A DNA stretch of 64,000 nucleotides from Planctomonas sp. JC2975 (GTDB lineage: Bacteria > Actinomycetota > Actinomycetes > Actinomycetales > Microbacteriaceae): NCBI RefSeq assembly GCF_012985205.1, contig NZ_JABEKS010000001.1:124001-188000 (forward strand), written 5' to 3'. The number at the start of each line of letters is the position of its first letter. Within the stretch, counting starts at the first letter, position 1. Positions 47,042-55,894 of the stretch are shown one piece after another. The notes beneath the pieces were generated by a model. The model saw only the letters and a list, made by a program, of their open reading frames with translations, made no database searches and was not told the origin of the DNA. A program made the position numbers and the translations under genes.

Positions 47042-47935
47042 TCAGTCGACGGATGATGATGAAGACAGCTGGTCGTCGCTGCGGCGGGTGCGCGGCCGGA
47101 CGGTGTTCGGTCGGAAGCGAAGCACGTCCACCGCGACAGTGACCTCGCGTGGCAACGCGGCAGGGACCATCGGACCCTGCGCCGCGGTGTGGTGGCCCGA
47201 CGGGCCCATCGTGCGCAATGCAACGGCTGTGTCACGAGTGACCGAGAGACGGTATCGAGCCGTCGCACTGTGCTCCAGGGTGAAGTGCGCAGAGAAGTCT
47301 TCGGCGAGTCGTTGAGACTTGTCAGGCGGCACATCCAGCATGGGGAGCGCCTCGCGCAGCTCGATGAGATGATCCTGCTGGGGGAGTGCGATCACGAGTC
47401 GTCCATCGTCCTTGAGGACGCGACGGAACTCCTCAGGATTCCGTGGTGCGAAGACGTTGACCACGGCATCCGCAACGCCGTCGCGGATGGGCAGGGGCCG
47501 CCAGGTGTCTGCGACGAGTCCGTCGGCTCGCTCGCGGCCGATGTGGCGCACACTGCGTCGGACGGCATCCGCGGCGATGTCCGTCGCGAGGATCCGAGCG
47601 GAACGTGACAGCCGCGATGAGATCTTCGCCGAGTAGTGCCCTGTGCCGGTTCCGGCGTCGATGACTCGCTCCGTTCGACCGCCGAGCACATTCTCGGTGA
47701 TGAGGTGCGCAACCGCATCGTAGGCACCGCTCGAGAGCAAGTCCGCCCGCGCGTCGAGCATCTGCGGGGTGTCGCCGGCCACGCGCGGCTGCGTGGCGAG
47801 CATGCTGACGTATCCGTGCTTGTTGACGTCGAACCGGTGTCCGTCGTCGCAGCCCAGGGCGAGCGGAGGCATCGCCTCGAGCGGCAGAAAACAGATCGGG
47901 CACCGAAGCCACTCCGACAACGTCGTGAGGGACAT
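47042..47935 (-). CDS. RlmA-family 23S rRNA (guanine-N1) methyltransferase
   Basis: A 297-residue SAM enzyme that methylates a guanine in helix 35 of 23S rRNA (G745 for RlmA-I; G748 for RlmA-II of Gram-positives). The N-terminal zinc finger is LRCPICFLPL with CDDGHRFDVNKHGYV; the SAM loop is VIDAGTGTGHYSAKIS, followed by ATDIAADAVRRS and VNVFAPRNPEEFRRVL. RlmA-II-type enzymes can confer macrolide (tylosin) tolerance when G748 is modified; whether this one does is not known. The C-terminal 30 residues are Arg/Ser-rich. It lies 31 bp after qcrB on the same strand and may be read through from the qcr operon. Confidence 0.9.
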   Translation of the reverse strand: MSLTTLSEWLRCPICFLPLEAMPPLALGCDDGHRFDVNKHGYVSMLATQPRVAGDTPQMLDARADLLSSGAYDAVAHLITENVLGGRTERVIDAGTGTGHYSAKISSRLSRSARILATDIAADAVRRSVRHIGRERADGLVADTWRPLPIRDGVADAVVNVFAPRNPEEFRRVLKDDGRLVIALPQQDHLIELREALPMLDVPPDKSQRLAEDFSAHFTLEHSATARYRLSVTRDTAVALRTMGPSGHHTAAQGPMVPAALPREVTVAVDVLRFRPNTVRPRTRRSDDQLSSSSSVD

Positions 47936-47966
47936 CGGTGCCCGACCGTGAATCAGTTCGACGGAC

Positions 47967-49574
47967 TCAGTGGTGACCGTGACCGGACTCGAGCTCGCCC
48001 TTGGTCACGGGCTCGAGACGATCCTCGAAGAACCAACGGGACATGCCGGAACGGAGGCGGTTGCCAGCGGTGATCTTGCCGCGGGAGTTCGGGCGGAGCA
48101 TGAGCGGCTGGTACGTGTCATAGCTCACCAGGCGCCACCGCTCGTACTCGTCGAGCTGCTGGTGGACCTCGATGAACTCGCCACCCGGCAGCTTGACGAT
48201 GCGTCCGGACTCGTATCCGTGCAGGGCGATCGAGCGGTCCTTCTTCTGCAGAGCGATGCAGATGCGCTTCGTAATGAAATACGCGACGATAGGGCCGAGA
48301 ATCAGCGTGACCTGGAGGGTGTGGATGACGCCTTCCATCGTGAGCTTGAAGTGCGTCGCCACGAGGTCGGAGCTCGCGGCTGCCCACATCGTCGCGTAGA
48401 ACGTGACGCCGGCGGCGCCGATCGCGGTGCGGGTCGCCTGGTTGCGCGGACGGTCGAGGATGTGGTGCTCGCGCTTGTCACCGCTGACCCATGCCTCGAC
48501 GAACGGATAGATCGCGACGAGGACGAGGAACAGCACCAGGATCACGACGGGCACCAGAATGTTCAGCGACCACGTCCTGTCAAGCCAGACGAACTCCCAG
48601 TGCGGTGGGACGAGGCGCAGCATGCCGTCGGCGAACCCGATGTACCAGTCCGGCTGTGTACCAGCGGAGACGGGCGATGGGTCGTACGGGCCATACAACC
48701 AGATCGGGTTGATCGTGAAGAAGGACGCGATGAGCGCGACGACGCCGAAGACGATGAAGAAGAATCCGCCGGCCTTGGCGGCGTAGACAGGGAGGATCGG
48801 GTAGCCCGAAACGTTCTGCTGCGTGCGTCCAGGGCCCGCGTACTGGGTGTGCTTGTGCACGACGACGAACACCAGGTGCAGCGCGATGAACGCAACGACG
48901 AGCGCCGGCAGCAGCAGGATGTGCAGCGTGTACAGGCGTCCGACGATCGCGGTGCCGGGGAACTCACCACCGAAGAGCAGGAACGACGTCCAGGTTCCGA
49001 TCACAGGGATTCCCTTGATCAGACCGTCGATGATGCGCAGACCGTTTCCGGACAGCAGGTCGTCGGGGAGCGAGTATCCGGTGAAGCCCTCTGCCATGGC
49101 GAGGACGAACAGCGTGAAGCCGATCACCCAGTTGAGCTCGCGCGGCTTGCGGAACGCACCCGTGAAGAAGATGCGCAGCATGTGCAGGCCGATGGATGCG
49201 ACGAACAGGAGCGCCGCCCAGTGGTGGATCTGACGGACCAGAAGACCACCGCGGATGTCGAACGAGATGTTCAATGTGGAGTTCATCGCAGCGGACATCT
49301 GGATGCCCTTCAGCGGCACCCAGGAACCGTGGTAGATCACATCGGCCTGCGAGGCCTGGAAGAAGAACGTGAGGAACGTTCCCGTGATCAGGATGACGAT
49401 GAAGCTGTACAGGGCGATCTCGCCGAGCAGGAACGACCAGTGGTCGGGGAAGATCTTGCGACCGAATTCCTTGACGACGCCCGAGATGCTCGTGCGCTCA
49501 TCGATGTAGTTCGACGCTGCAGCGGTGAAGCTGCGCTTCTTGGCCGTGGTTTCAGCGGCGGTGGTGGCGGTCAA
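47967..49574 (-). CDS. qcrB: menaquinol-cytochrome c reductase cytochrome b subunit
   Basis: A 535-residue membrane subunit holding two b hemes and the quinol sites. Heme and quinone motifs include IHHWAALLFVASIGLHMLRI, GYSLPDDLLSGNGLRIIDG, LLPALVVAFIALHLVFVVVH and the Qo-site PDWY variant QPDWYIGFADG. A C-terminal extension of about 130 residues past the last helices is typical of Actinobacteria. The best start is TTG at 49574, whose last bases overlap the qcrA stop (TTGA); no ATG/GTG fits better. The Qo pocket is the target of Q203-type inhibitors in mycobacteria. Confidence 0.95.
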   Translation of the reverse strand: MTATTAAETTAKKRSFTAAASNYIDERTSISGVVKEFGRKIFPDHWSFLLGEIALYSFIVILITGTFLTFFFQASQADVIYHGSWVPLKGIQMSAAMNSTLNISFDIRGGLLVRQIHHWAALLFVASIGLHMLRIFFTGAFRKPRELNWVIGFTLFVLAMAEGFTGYSLPDDLLSGNGLRIIDGLIKGIPVIGTWTSFLLFGGEFPGTAIVGRLYTLHILLLPALVVAFIALHLVFVVVHKHTQYAGPGRTQQNVSGYPILPVYAAKAGGFFFIVFGVVALIASFFTINPIWLYGPYDPSPVSAGTQPDWYIGFADGMLRLVPPHWEFVWLDRTWSLNILVPVVILVLFLVLVAIYPFVEAWVSGDKREHHILDRPRNQATRTAIGAAGVTFYATMWAAASSDLVATHFKLTMEGVIHTLQVTLILGPIVAYFITKRICIALQKKDRSIALHGYESGRIVKLPGGEFIEVHQQLDEYERWRLVSYDTYQPLMLRPNSRGKITAGNRLRSGMSRWFFEDRLEPVTKGELESGHGHH

Positions 49575-50641
49575 TGACGCTCCCAGAAACTCGGGCCCAC
49601 GGGCTCATGGAAATCGCTCTGCGCGACGAGGTATCCGTCGGCATCCACTTCGATCGGCAGCTGCGGCAGCGGCCGGTTCGCCGGACCGAAGATGACTCGT
49701 GCCTCGTGGGTGATGTCGAACTGCGACTGGTGGCACGGGCAGAGGAGGTGGTGCGTCTGCTGCTCGTAGAGCGCCACGGGGCATCCGACGTGCGTGCAGA
49801 TCTTCGAGTACGCGACGATGCCGTCGTAGGCCCAGCTCGCGCGCCCGTGCGTCGGGTGGAGGTCCTTCGGATCGAGACGCATGAGCAGAACGGCGGCCTT
49901 GGCCTTCTGGTCGAGAGCGTCTTCCTTGTCGTTGAGCCCCTCGGGGATGACGTGGAAGACGGACCCGATGGTCACGTCGGAGGCCTTGATAGGCGTGCCG
50001 GACGGGTCGATCGTGAGCCGGGTGCCTTCCTTCCACATCGTGTGGGAGAGGAGCTTGACCGGATCCTGGTCCATCGGGCCCAGGCCGCGGAAGAGCACGA
50101 TCGCGGGCAGCGGGAAGGCGACGAGCGCGCCGATCAGCGAATTGCGGATCAGCGTGCGACGACCGAACCCGGACTCCTGGTCGGCTTCCTTGAAGATCTC
50201 GACGGCCCGGTCGCGGGTCTCATCGGACCCCTGGACGGGGTGCCGGATGTCGATGCCCTCCTTGTCGACCATCAGGGCCTTGGCCCAGTGCACGGCACCG
50301 AAGCCGATGGCGAGAAGCGCAAGCGTGATGCCGAGTCCGATGGCCAGCGTGCTGATGCGGAGATCCGAGATCTTTCCGGACTCGATCGGGAACGCGATGT
50401 AGGCGGCGATGGCCCAGATGCTTCCGACGATCGAAAGGTAGAAGAGCGTGTAGATCGTGCGCTCGGCGCGGCGCTGCTTGCGCGGGTCCTTGTCCGTGAT
50501 CCGCGCGCGGTGCGGCGGGAACCCGGGGTTCTCCACCGCGTCCTGCACGATCACGGCAGTGCCAGGGTCGCCGGGACGGTGGTCGACGGCCGACGAGGCG
50601 GCGGGCGTGATCTCCGTGCCGCCGTTATCGTCCTGTGCCAT
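49571..50641 (-). CDS. qcrA: Rieske iron-sulfur subunit
   Basis: A 356-residue Rieske protein with three N-terminal membrane helices (TLFYLSIVGSIWAIAAYIAF, LAIGLGITLALLAIGFGAVHW, LIGALVAFPLPAIVLF), an actinobacterial feature; most bacteria have one. The [2Fe-2S] ligands are in CTHVGCPVALYE and CPCHQSQFD. The C-terminal domain moves electrons from menaquinol to QcrC. The ATG has AGGAGAGC-like sequence upstream. It overlaps qcrB by 4 bp and lies 42 bp after qcrC. Confidence 0.96.
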   Translation of the reverse strand: MAQDDNGGTEITPAASSAVDHRPGDPGTAVIVQDAVENPGFPPHRARITDKDPRKQRRAERTIYTLFYLSIVGSIWAIAAYIAFPIESGKISDLRISTLAIGLGITLALLAIGFGAVHWAKALMVDKEGIDIRHPVQGSDETRDRAVEIFKEADQESGFGRRTLIRNSLIGALVAFPLPAIVLFRGLGPMDQDPVKLLSHTMWKEGTRLTIDPSGTPIKASDVTIGSVFHVIPEGLNDKEDALDQKAKAAVLLMRLDPKDLHPTHGRASWAYDGIVAYSKICTHVGCPVALYEQQTHHLLCPCHQSQFDITHEARVIFGPANRPLPQLPIEVDADGYLVAQSDFHEPVGPSFWERH

Positions 50642-50683
50642 TGCTCTCCTTCTTGCGCTCGTGTGCGATCCGCGCGACGCGCA

Positions 50684-51493
50684 TCAGTTCGATTTGGCCG
50701 TGATCCAGACCGTCAGAGCGACGATCGAACCCAGGCCGAAGATCCAGATGAACAAGCCCTCGGCGACCGGGCCGAGCGATCCGAGTTCGAATCCGCCGGG
50801 CGAAGGGTTGGCCTGGATGAACTTCAAGTACGTGATGATGTCTCGCTTGCCCTCGGGCGAGATGTTCCGGTCGTTGAACACCGGCATGTTCTGCGGCCCG
50901 GTGAGCATTGCCTCGTAGACGTGAGTGGGCGTGACGCCGCGCAGCGGAGGAGCGTACTTGCCCTCGGTGAGCGCACCGCCGGCGCCGGCCACGTTGTGGC
51001 ACATGGCGCAGTTGACGCGGAACAGTTCGGCACCCTTGGCGGCATCGCCGTTGCCGTCGGTGTACTCCGAGTCGGGGACACCGGGCCCGGGCGCCAGCGA
51101 CGCGACATAGGCCGCAAGCTGGTCGATCTCGTCCTGCGTGAACTGGACCGGCTTCTCCTGGGCCTGCGGGCCCTGCATGGCCATCGGCATGCGACCGGTT
51201 CCGACCTGGAAGTCGACCGCGGCGGCGCCGACGCCGATCAGGCTGGGCGCCTCGTCGGTGCCCTGGGCTTCGAGCCCATGACAGGTCGCGCAGTTCGCCT
51301 GGAAGAGCTTCTTGCCGGAGTCGATATCGCTCGAGCTCGACGACGTGGCGTCGGCGTTCGATCCGGTCGCGTTGAACGCGGCGTACGCGCCTCCGGTCAG
51401 CCCCAGCCCGATCGCGATCAATGCGACAGTGGCGAGTGGATGCCTGCGGCCCGCCTTGCGCTTGCGAGCGGTCTTGTGCGTTGTCTCGCGCAT
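50684..51493 (-). CDS. qcrC: diheme cytochrome cc subunit
   Basis: A 269-residue membrane-anchored c-type cytochrome. An N-terminal helix (LATVALIAIGLGLTGGAYAA) precedes two cytochrome c folds with CXXCH sites ANCATCHGLEAQG and VNCAMCHNVAGAG; a C-terminal helix (GLFIWIFGLGSIVALTVWIT) anchors it. With two hemes it passes electrons directly from QcrA to CuA, replacing a soluble cytochrome c. The ATG at 51493 is supported by AGGAGC upstream and by the basic TARKRKAGRRH signal-anchor start. Operon order is ctaE-qcrC-qcrA-qcrB, as in other Actinobacteria. Confidence 0.95.
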   Translation of the reverse strand: MRETTHKTARKRKAGRRHPLATVALIAIGLGLTGGAYAAFNATGSNADATSSSSSDIDSGKKLFQANCATCHGLEAQGTDEAPSLIGVGAAAVDFQVGTGRMPMAMQGPQAQEKPVQFTQDEIDQLAAYVASLAPGPGVPDSEYTDGNGDAAKGAELFRVNCAMCHNVAGAGGALTEGKYAPPLRGVTPTHVYEAMLTGPQNMPVFNDRNISPEGKRDIITYLKFIQANPSPGGFELGSLGPVAEGLFIWIFGLGSIVALTVWITAKSN

Positions 51494-51515
51494 TGAGGTG
51501 CTCTGCTCCTGATTT

Positions 51516-52145
51516 CTATTTGAGGACGTAGATGACCAGGAAGAGCCCGATCCACACGACGTCGACGAAGTGCCAGTAGTACGAGACGACGATGGCGCTC
51601 GTCGCCTCCTTGTCTCCGAACCTGCGAACGGCGAAAGCGCGTCCGACCACGAAGAGCATGGCGATGAGCCCGCCGGTGACGTGGAGTGCGTGGAAGCCGG
51701 TCGTGAGGTAGAAGGCCGAACCGTAGGCGTTTCCGTCGATGGTGACGCCCTCACCGACGAGGGTCGCGTACTCGACGACCTGGCCGGCAACGAAGATGGC
51801 GCCCAGTGCATAGCTGAGCGTGAACCACTCGACCATCCCCCACTTGCGAGGGCTCCAACCGGTCGACCTCGACTGGAAGCGCTCAGCGGCGAAGACACCG
51901 AACTGGCAGGTGAAGGAGCTGGCGACCAGGATCAGTGTGTTCGTCAGCGCGTAAGGAACGTTGAGGTGCGCCGTCTCCGCGGCCCACAATTGAGGCGACG
52001 TGGAGCGCAGCGTGAAGTAGATGGCGAAGAGTCCCGCGAAGAACATCACCTCGCTTCCCAGCCAGACGATCGTTCCGACGGCCACCACATTGGGGCGGTT
52101 GATCGTCGGCGCCGAAGCCGAAGGGGAAATCGAGGTGCTCGTCAC
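51516..52145 (-). CDS. ctaE: cytochrome c oxidase subunit III
   Basis: A 209-residue protein with five membrane helices ([95 protein letters not shown]), the subunit III fold with the conserved Glu in the second helix region and HFVDVVW. It stabilises subunit I. An ATG nine bases earlier (52154) is inside a CATAAT -10 box, so the GTG at 52145, seven bases after that box, is taken as start. It leads the ctaE-qcrCAB operon, whose genes are 22 and 42 bp apart or overlap. Confidence 0.93.
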   Translation of the reverse strand: MTSTSISPSASAPTINRPNVVAVGTIVWLGSEVMFFAGLFAIYFTLRSTSPQLWAAETAHLNVPYALTNTLILVASSFTCQFGVFAAERFQSRSTGWSPRKWGMVEWFTLSYALGAIFVAGQVVEYATLVGEGVTIDGNAYGSAFYLTTGFHALHVTGGLIAMLFVVGRAFAVRRFGDKEATSAIVVSYYWHFVDVVWIGLFLVIYVLK

Positions 52146-52158
52146 GCTCCCCATTATG
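52146..52158 (-). promoter_or_regulatory. -10 element of a candidate leaderless promoter for ctaE-qcrCAB
   Basis: On the minus strand CATAAT (52158-52153) is seven bases from the GTG at 52145. It would make the whole respiratory operon start from a leaderless message. Confidence 0.5.
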
Positions 52159-52362
52159 GCCGATTTCGTGGGACCGTTTTCGCATTCGCGCGCCGAATGC
52201 GGCCCGGACAGGGGCCATCGACAAGGGATATGCCCTGACGAGGCACCGGAACGGCGCCGGTCGACGCCCAAAGCAGATCGTCGGCGCCGCACGACGAAGG
52301 CGTGCGCCTCGTCCTGGCGATTTCAGCGTTTCCGCCCTGCGCGTGCGCTGGTCGGACACCCC

Positions 52363-52375
52363 TAAGATTTCAGAC
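52363..52375 (+). promoter_or_regulatory. -10 element of a candidate leaderless promoter for trpD
   Basis: TAAGAT (52363-52368) lies seven bases before the ATG at 52376, the same box and spacing as the M20 peptidase promoter. Confidence 0.5.
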
Positions 52376-53425
52376 ATGGCGGAAACCCGGACCTGGCCGA
52401 CGATCATCTCCACTCTGCTCGATGGCGAGCACCTGAGTGTCGCCGACGCAGCATGGGCGATGGAACAGGTGATGACCGGTCAGGCGACCGATGCACAGCT
52501 CGCCGGATTCTTGGTCGCGCTGCGCACCAAGGGAGAAACGGTCGACGAGATCGTCGGATTCCGGGACGCCATCCTTGAGCATGCCGTCCCCCTGCGACTG
52601 GACCCGATGGCGCTCGATATCGTCGGTACAGGGGGCGACCGCTACGGCACCGTCAACGTGTCGACGACGGCGTCCATCGTGGCAGCGGCATCCGGAGTCC
52701 CCGTGATCAAGCATGGGAACCGCGCCGCCAGCTCGCGTTCGGGGTCGTCGGACGTGCTCGCGGCTCTCGGGCTCGATCTCGCCATGCCGGCCGAACGAGT
52801 CGCCGAGGTCTTCGACAAGACGGGGATCACCTTCGCCTTCGCCTCCCTCTTCCACCCGGGATACGGGAACGCGGCCGCCGTGCGTCGTGAGCTCGGCATT
52901 CCGACGGTGTTCAACATCCTCGGCCCCCTGATCAACCCGGCCCGTCCCGAAGCCTCCGCGGTCGGAGTGGCTCAGCTCGACCGCGTTCCGCTGATCGTCG
53001 GCGTCTTCCAGACCCGCGGGGCGACGGCGCTCGTGTTCCGAGGTGACGACGGCCTCGACGAGCTTTCGACGACCGGTCACAGCCACGTGTGGGAGGTCGC
53101 ACGAGGCCTCGTCACCGAGCACGACATCGACCCACGTGACCTCGGTCTGCCCCGTGCCGACATCGCGGACCTCAAGGGCGGAGACGCCGTCCACAACGCG
53201 GCGGTCGTGCGTGCGGTCTTGGCCGGAGAGCGAGGACCGGTGCGCGACATCGTTCTGCTGAACGCGGCGGCCGGCCTGGTGTCGTACGAACTGGCGGCTG
53301 ACCCTGCGAGCGGTCAGCGCAGCATCCTCGAGCGGTTCTCGGACAAGCTCGCGGTCGCGGCGCAGACGATCGATTCCGGCGCGGCGTCCGCCAAGCTCGA
53401 CGAATGGATCGCTGCCGCCGGATGA
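52376..53425 (+). CDS. trpD: anthranilate phosphoribosyltransferase
   Basis: A 349-residue enzyme that joins anthranilate to phosphoribosyl pyrophosphate in tryptophan synthesis. PRPP and Mg sites: DIVGTGGDRYGTVNVSTTAS, KHGNRAASSRSGSSDVL, FNILGPLINPARP and GDDGLDEL. The length is normal. It is not within a trp operon here; the neighbour upstream is the divergent ctaE and downstream dhaK. The ATG is placed by the TAAGAT box and the family N-terminus (WPTIISTLLDGEHLS). Confidence 0.95.
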   Translation: MAETRTWPTIISTLLDGEHLSVADAAWAMEQVMTGQATDAQLAGFLVALRTKGETVDEIVGFRDAILEHAVPLRLDPMALDIVGTGGDRYGTVNVSTTASIVAAASGVPVIKHGNRAASSRSGSSDVLAALGLDLAMPAERVAEVFDKTGITFAFASLFHPGYGNAAAVRRELGIPTVFNILGPLINPARPEASAVGVAQLDRVPLIVGVFQTRGATALVFRGDDGLDELSTTGHSHVWEVARGLVTEHDIDPRDLGLPRADIADLKGGDAVHNAAVVRAVLAGERGPVRDIVLLNAAAGLVSYELAADPASGQRSILERFSDKLAVAAQTIDSGAASAKLDEWIAAAG

Positions 53426-53456
53426 GCCGGAAGGCTGACCGGTCGGGAGGTCGAAC

Positions 53457-54455
53457 GTGAAGAAGCTGGTGAATGATCCCAGAGCGTTCGTAGCGGATGC
53501 CGTGGCCGGCTTCGCCGTGGCGCACCGCGACATCGTGCGGGTGGGCATCGATCCGACGTACGTCGCTCGCGCGGGTCGACCCAGCGGCAAGGTCGGGATC
53601 GTGTCGGGGGGAGGCAGCGGACACGAGCCTCTCCACATCGGTTTCGTCGGCGTCGGCATGCTGGATGCCGCAGTGCCCGGCGAGATCTTCACGTCGCCGA
53701 CACCGGATCCCATCCTCGCGGCGACCAGGGCCGCCGACGGAGGCCGTGGCGTTCTGTACCTGGTGAAGAACTACACCGGAGACGTGCTCAACTTCGAGAC
53801 GGCCGCCGAGTTCGCTGCGCTGGACGGCATCCAGGTGCGCACAGTCGTGATCGACGACGACGTCGCCGTGCAGAACTCCGAGTTCACGGCCGGTCGACGC
53901 GGTGTGGCGGGAACGGTCATCATCGAGAAGATCGTCGGCGCGGCCGCCGAGCGCGGCGATGATCTGGACTCCCTTGTCGGGCTCGCCCAGCGGATGGTGG
54001 CATCCACGCGGTCGATGGGCGTCGCGATCGCTGCGCCCACCGTTCCGCATTCCGGCAAGCAGAGCTTCGAGCTGGCGGACGATGAGATCGAGTTCGGAAT
54101 CGGCATCCACGGCGAGCGAGGTCGGGCCCGCATGACGATGGCCGCCGCCGACGAACTCGCCGACATGGTTCTCGATGCGGTGCTCGAGGATCTTCCGCGG
54201 GCTCGAGGCGAGCGCGTGATCGCGCTCGTCAACGGCATGGGCGCGACGCCGGTCGCCGAACTCTACGTGATCTATCGACGGGTGGCGGAACGGTTCGAGG
54301 CCGCGGGCGTCGAGATCGCCAGGTCGTTGGTCGGATCGTTCGCGACTTCGCTGGACATGGCCGGCTTCTCCGTGTCGTTGGCCTCGGTCGACGACGAACT
54401 GCTCGGCCTATGGGACGCACCGGTGCACACGGCCGCACTGCACTGGGGCATGTGA
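53457..54455 (+). CDS. dhaK: PTS-dependent dihydroxyacetone kinase, substrate-binding subunit
   Basis: A 332-residue subunit that holds dihydroxyacetone covalently on a histidine for phosphorylation by DhaL. Family blocks: MKKLVNDPRAFVADAVAGF, VSGGGSGHEPLHIGFVG, TSPTPDPILAA, LYLVKNYTGDVLNFE and the active-site histidine in FGIGIHGERGR. The GTG at 53457 has GGGAGG upstream. It is the first gene of dhaKLM. Confidence 0.95.
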   Translation: MKKLVNDPRAFVADAVAGFAVAHRDIVRVGIDPTYVARAGRPSGKVGIVSGGGSGHEPLHIGFVGVGMLDAAVPGEIFTSPTPDPILAATRAADGGRGVLYLVKNYTGDVLNFETAAEFAALDGIQVRTVVIDDDVAVQNSEFTAGRRGVAGTVIIEKIVGAAAERGDDLDSLVGLAQRMVASTRSMGVAIAAPTVPHSGKQSFELADDEIEFGIGIHGERGRARMTMAAADELADMVLDAVLEDLPRARGERVIALVNGMGATPVAELYVIYRRVAERFEAAGVEIARSLVGSFATSLDMAGFSVSLASVDDELLGLWDAPVHTAALHWGM

Positions 54456-54501
54456 TCACGGGCGCTGATCGGTGGACGCGAAACAGATCGATGAGGATGA
54501 G

Positions 54502-55137
54502 ATGACTTTGGACACGGCATGGACGATCCGCTGGCTGACGCAGGCGGCCGACGACATCGAGGTGCGTGCGCCTGAACTGAGCGAACTCGACCGCGCGATC
54601 GGCGACGGCGATCACGGCGAGAACATGAACCGCGGGTTCGCCGCGGTGCGGTCGGTCCTCGCCGAGTCAGGAACGGACGCGACCCCGTCGGACGTCCTGC
54701 GGACGACGGCGATGCGGCTGATCTCCTCCGTGGGCGGCGCAGCGGGACCGCTGTACGGTACGGCATTCCTCCGGGCGGCAGATGCCGTGGCGGGCAAAGA
54801 TGTGCTCGACTCCGCTGATGTGGTCGCGCTGCTCGATGCGGCGCTGGGCGGCATCGAGGAGCGCGGTCATGCCGCGCCGGGCGACAAGACGATGGTGGAC
54901 GCTTGGTCTGCTGCAGTCGCGGATGCGCGAGGAGCGGCATCCGCTGGCGCAGACCCGGCAGCGGTGCTGGCTGCTGCGGCTTCAGGGGGCGAGCGGGGCG
55001 CTTCTGCGACGGATGCATTGCTGCCGCACAAGGGGCGGGCGAGCTATCTGGGTGAGCGTGCGGTTGGGCATCGGGATCCGGGGGCTGCGTCGACCGTGAT
55101 CCTTCTGCAGGCCGCGGCGGAGGCGGCAGTCGCATGA
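54502..55137 (+). CDS. dhaL: dihydroxyacetone kinase ADP-binding subunit
   Basis: A 211-residue all-helical subunit with tightly bound ADP-Mg that relays phosphate from DhaM to dihydroxyacetone. The Mg/ADP loop is DRAIGDGDHGENMNRGF; SSVGGAAGPLYGTAFLRA and PGDKTMVDAW follow. The ATG at 54502 gives the normal length of about 210; the GTG at 54472 would add ten acidic residues and has no ribosome site. It overlaps dhaM by 4 bp. Confidence 0.94.
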   Translation: MTLDTAWTIRWLTQAADDIEVRAPELSELDRAIGDGDHGENMNRGFAAVRSVLAESGTDATPSDVLRTTAMRLISSVGGAAGPLYGTAFLRAADAVAGKDVLDSADVVALLDAALGGIEERGHAAPGDKTMVDAWSAAVADARGAASAGADPAAVLAAAASGGERGASATDALLPHKGRASYLGERAVGHRDPGAASTVILLQAAAEAAVA

Positions 55138-55835
55138 GCGACCAGCCGCTGGTCGGACTCGTCGTGGTGTCGCACAGCGACCTGATCGCGCGCGGCGTCG
55201 TTGACCTCGTCGGGGAAACGAGTCCCGACGTCACGGTCATCGCGGCGGGCGGCACGGCAGACGGGCGACTCGGCACGGATGTCGAGCGCGTCATGCAGGC
55301 GATCCGCGACGCGGACACCGGTGCCGGCGTGGTCGTCGTCTCCGACCTGGGTTCGGCGGTGATGGGTGCAGAGACCGCGCTGGAGCTCCTGGGGACCGAC
55401 TGGACCCGGCGCGTGGTCCCGGCGGACGGGCCGCTCGTGGAGGGCGCGGTTGCGGCCGGCGTCAGGGCTCAGACAGGGGGAGTGCTTGCGGAGGTCGCGC
55501 AGGCGGCCACCGGTCGGCCGGACAGTGGATCGGCACGCACGATCGAGGTGGGGCAGCCGTCGTCCGAGAGCACCGCAGGGTATTCACGGTCGGCGACCCT
55601 CATCAACCCCGACGGACTCCACGCCCGGCCGGCCGCAGAGTTCGTGAAACTGGCGACCTCGCTCGGTGGCAAGGTGACGGTCAACGGGAAGGACGCGCGG
55701 AGTCTGCTGGGAATCCTCTCGCTGGGGCTCTCCCAGGGCTCTTCCGTGGAGATCGCCACCGATGATCCGGCCGCGACGGATGCCGTCGACGCGTTGGTCG
55801 CGCTGGTGGAGTCGGGGTTCGGCGCCGGCTCCTGA
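55134..55835 (+). CDS. dhaM: DhaM phosphocarrier: EIIA(Man-like) fused to HPr
   Basis: A 233-residue phosphoryl carrier. Residues 1-130 are an EIIA-mannose-type domain with the active histidine in LVVVSHSDLIARG (His14) and VVVVSDLGSAVMG; residues about 150-233 are an HPr with INPDGLHARPAAEFV (active His) and DARSLLGILSLGL. E. coli DhaM has a third, truncated enzyme I domain, missing here, so phosphate must come from a PtsI encoded elsewhere. The HPr fusion may let the kinase bypass free HPr. It ends the dhaKLM operon. Confidence 0.93.
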   Translation: MSDQPLVGLVVVSHSDLIARGVVDLVGETSPDVTVIAAGGTADGRLGTDVERVMQAIRDADTGAGVVVVSDLGSAVMGAETALELLGTDWTRRVVPADGPLVEGAVAAGVRAQTGGVLAEVAQAATGRPDSGSARTIEVGQPSSESTAGYSRSATLINPDGLHARPAAEFVKLATSLGGKVTVNGKDARSLLGILSLGLSQGSSVEIATDDPAATDAVDALVALVESGFGAGS

Positions 55836-55894
55836 GGGCTTGGGTTCGCGCCACTCGGACGGACTCGGGCGGAGCCGATTCCGGTCAGGCTCGA

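Noticed and set aside
47970-49577. 535-codon open frame on the plus strand exactly opposite qcrB
   Set aside because: Its composition (Glu/Asp/Arg/Gln/Val) is the complement of membrane-helix codons; qcrB has all heme motifs.
49574-51496. 640-codon open frame on the plus strand opposite qcrA and qcrC
   Set aside because: Antisense shadow of two well-supported genes with heme and Fe-S motifs.
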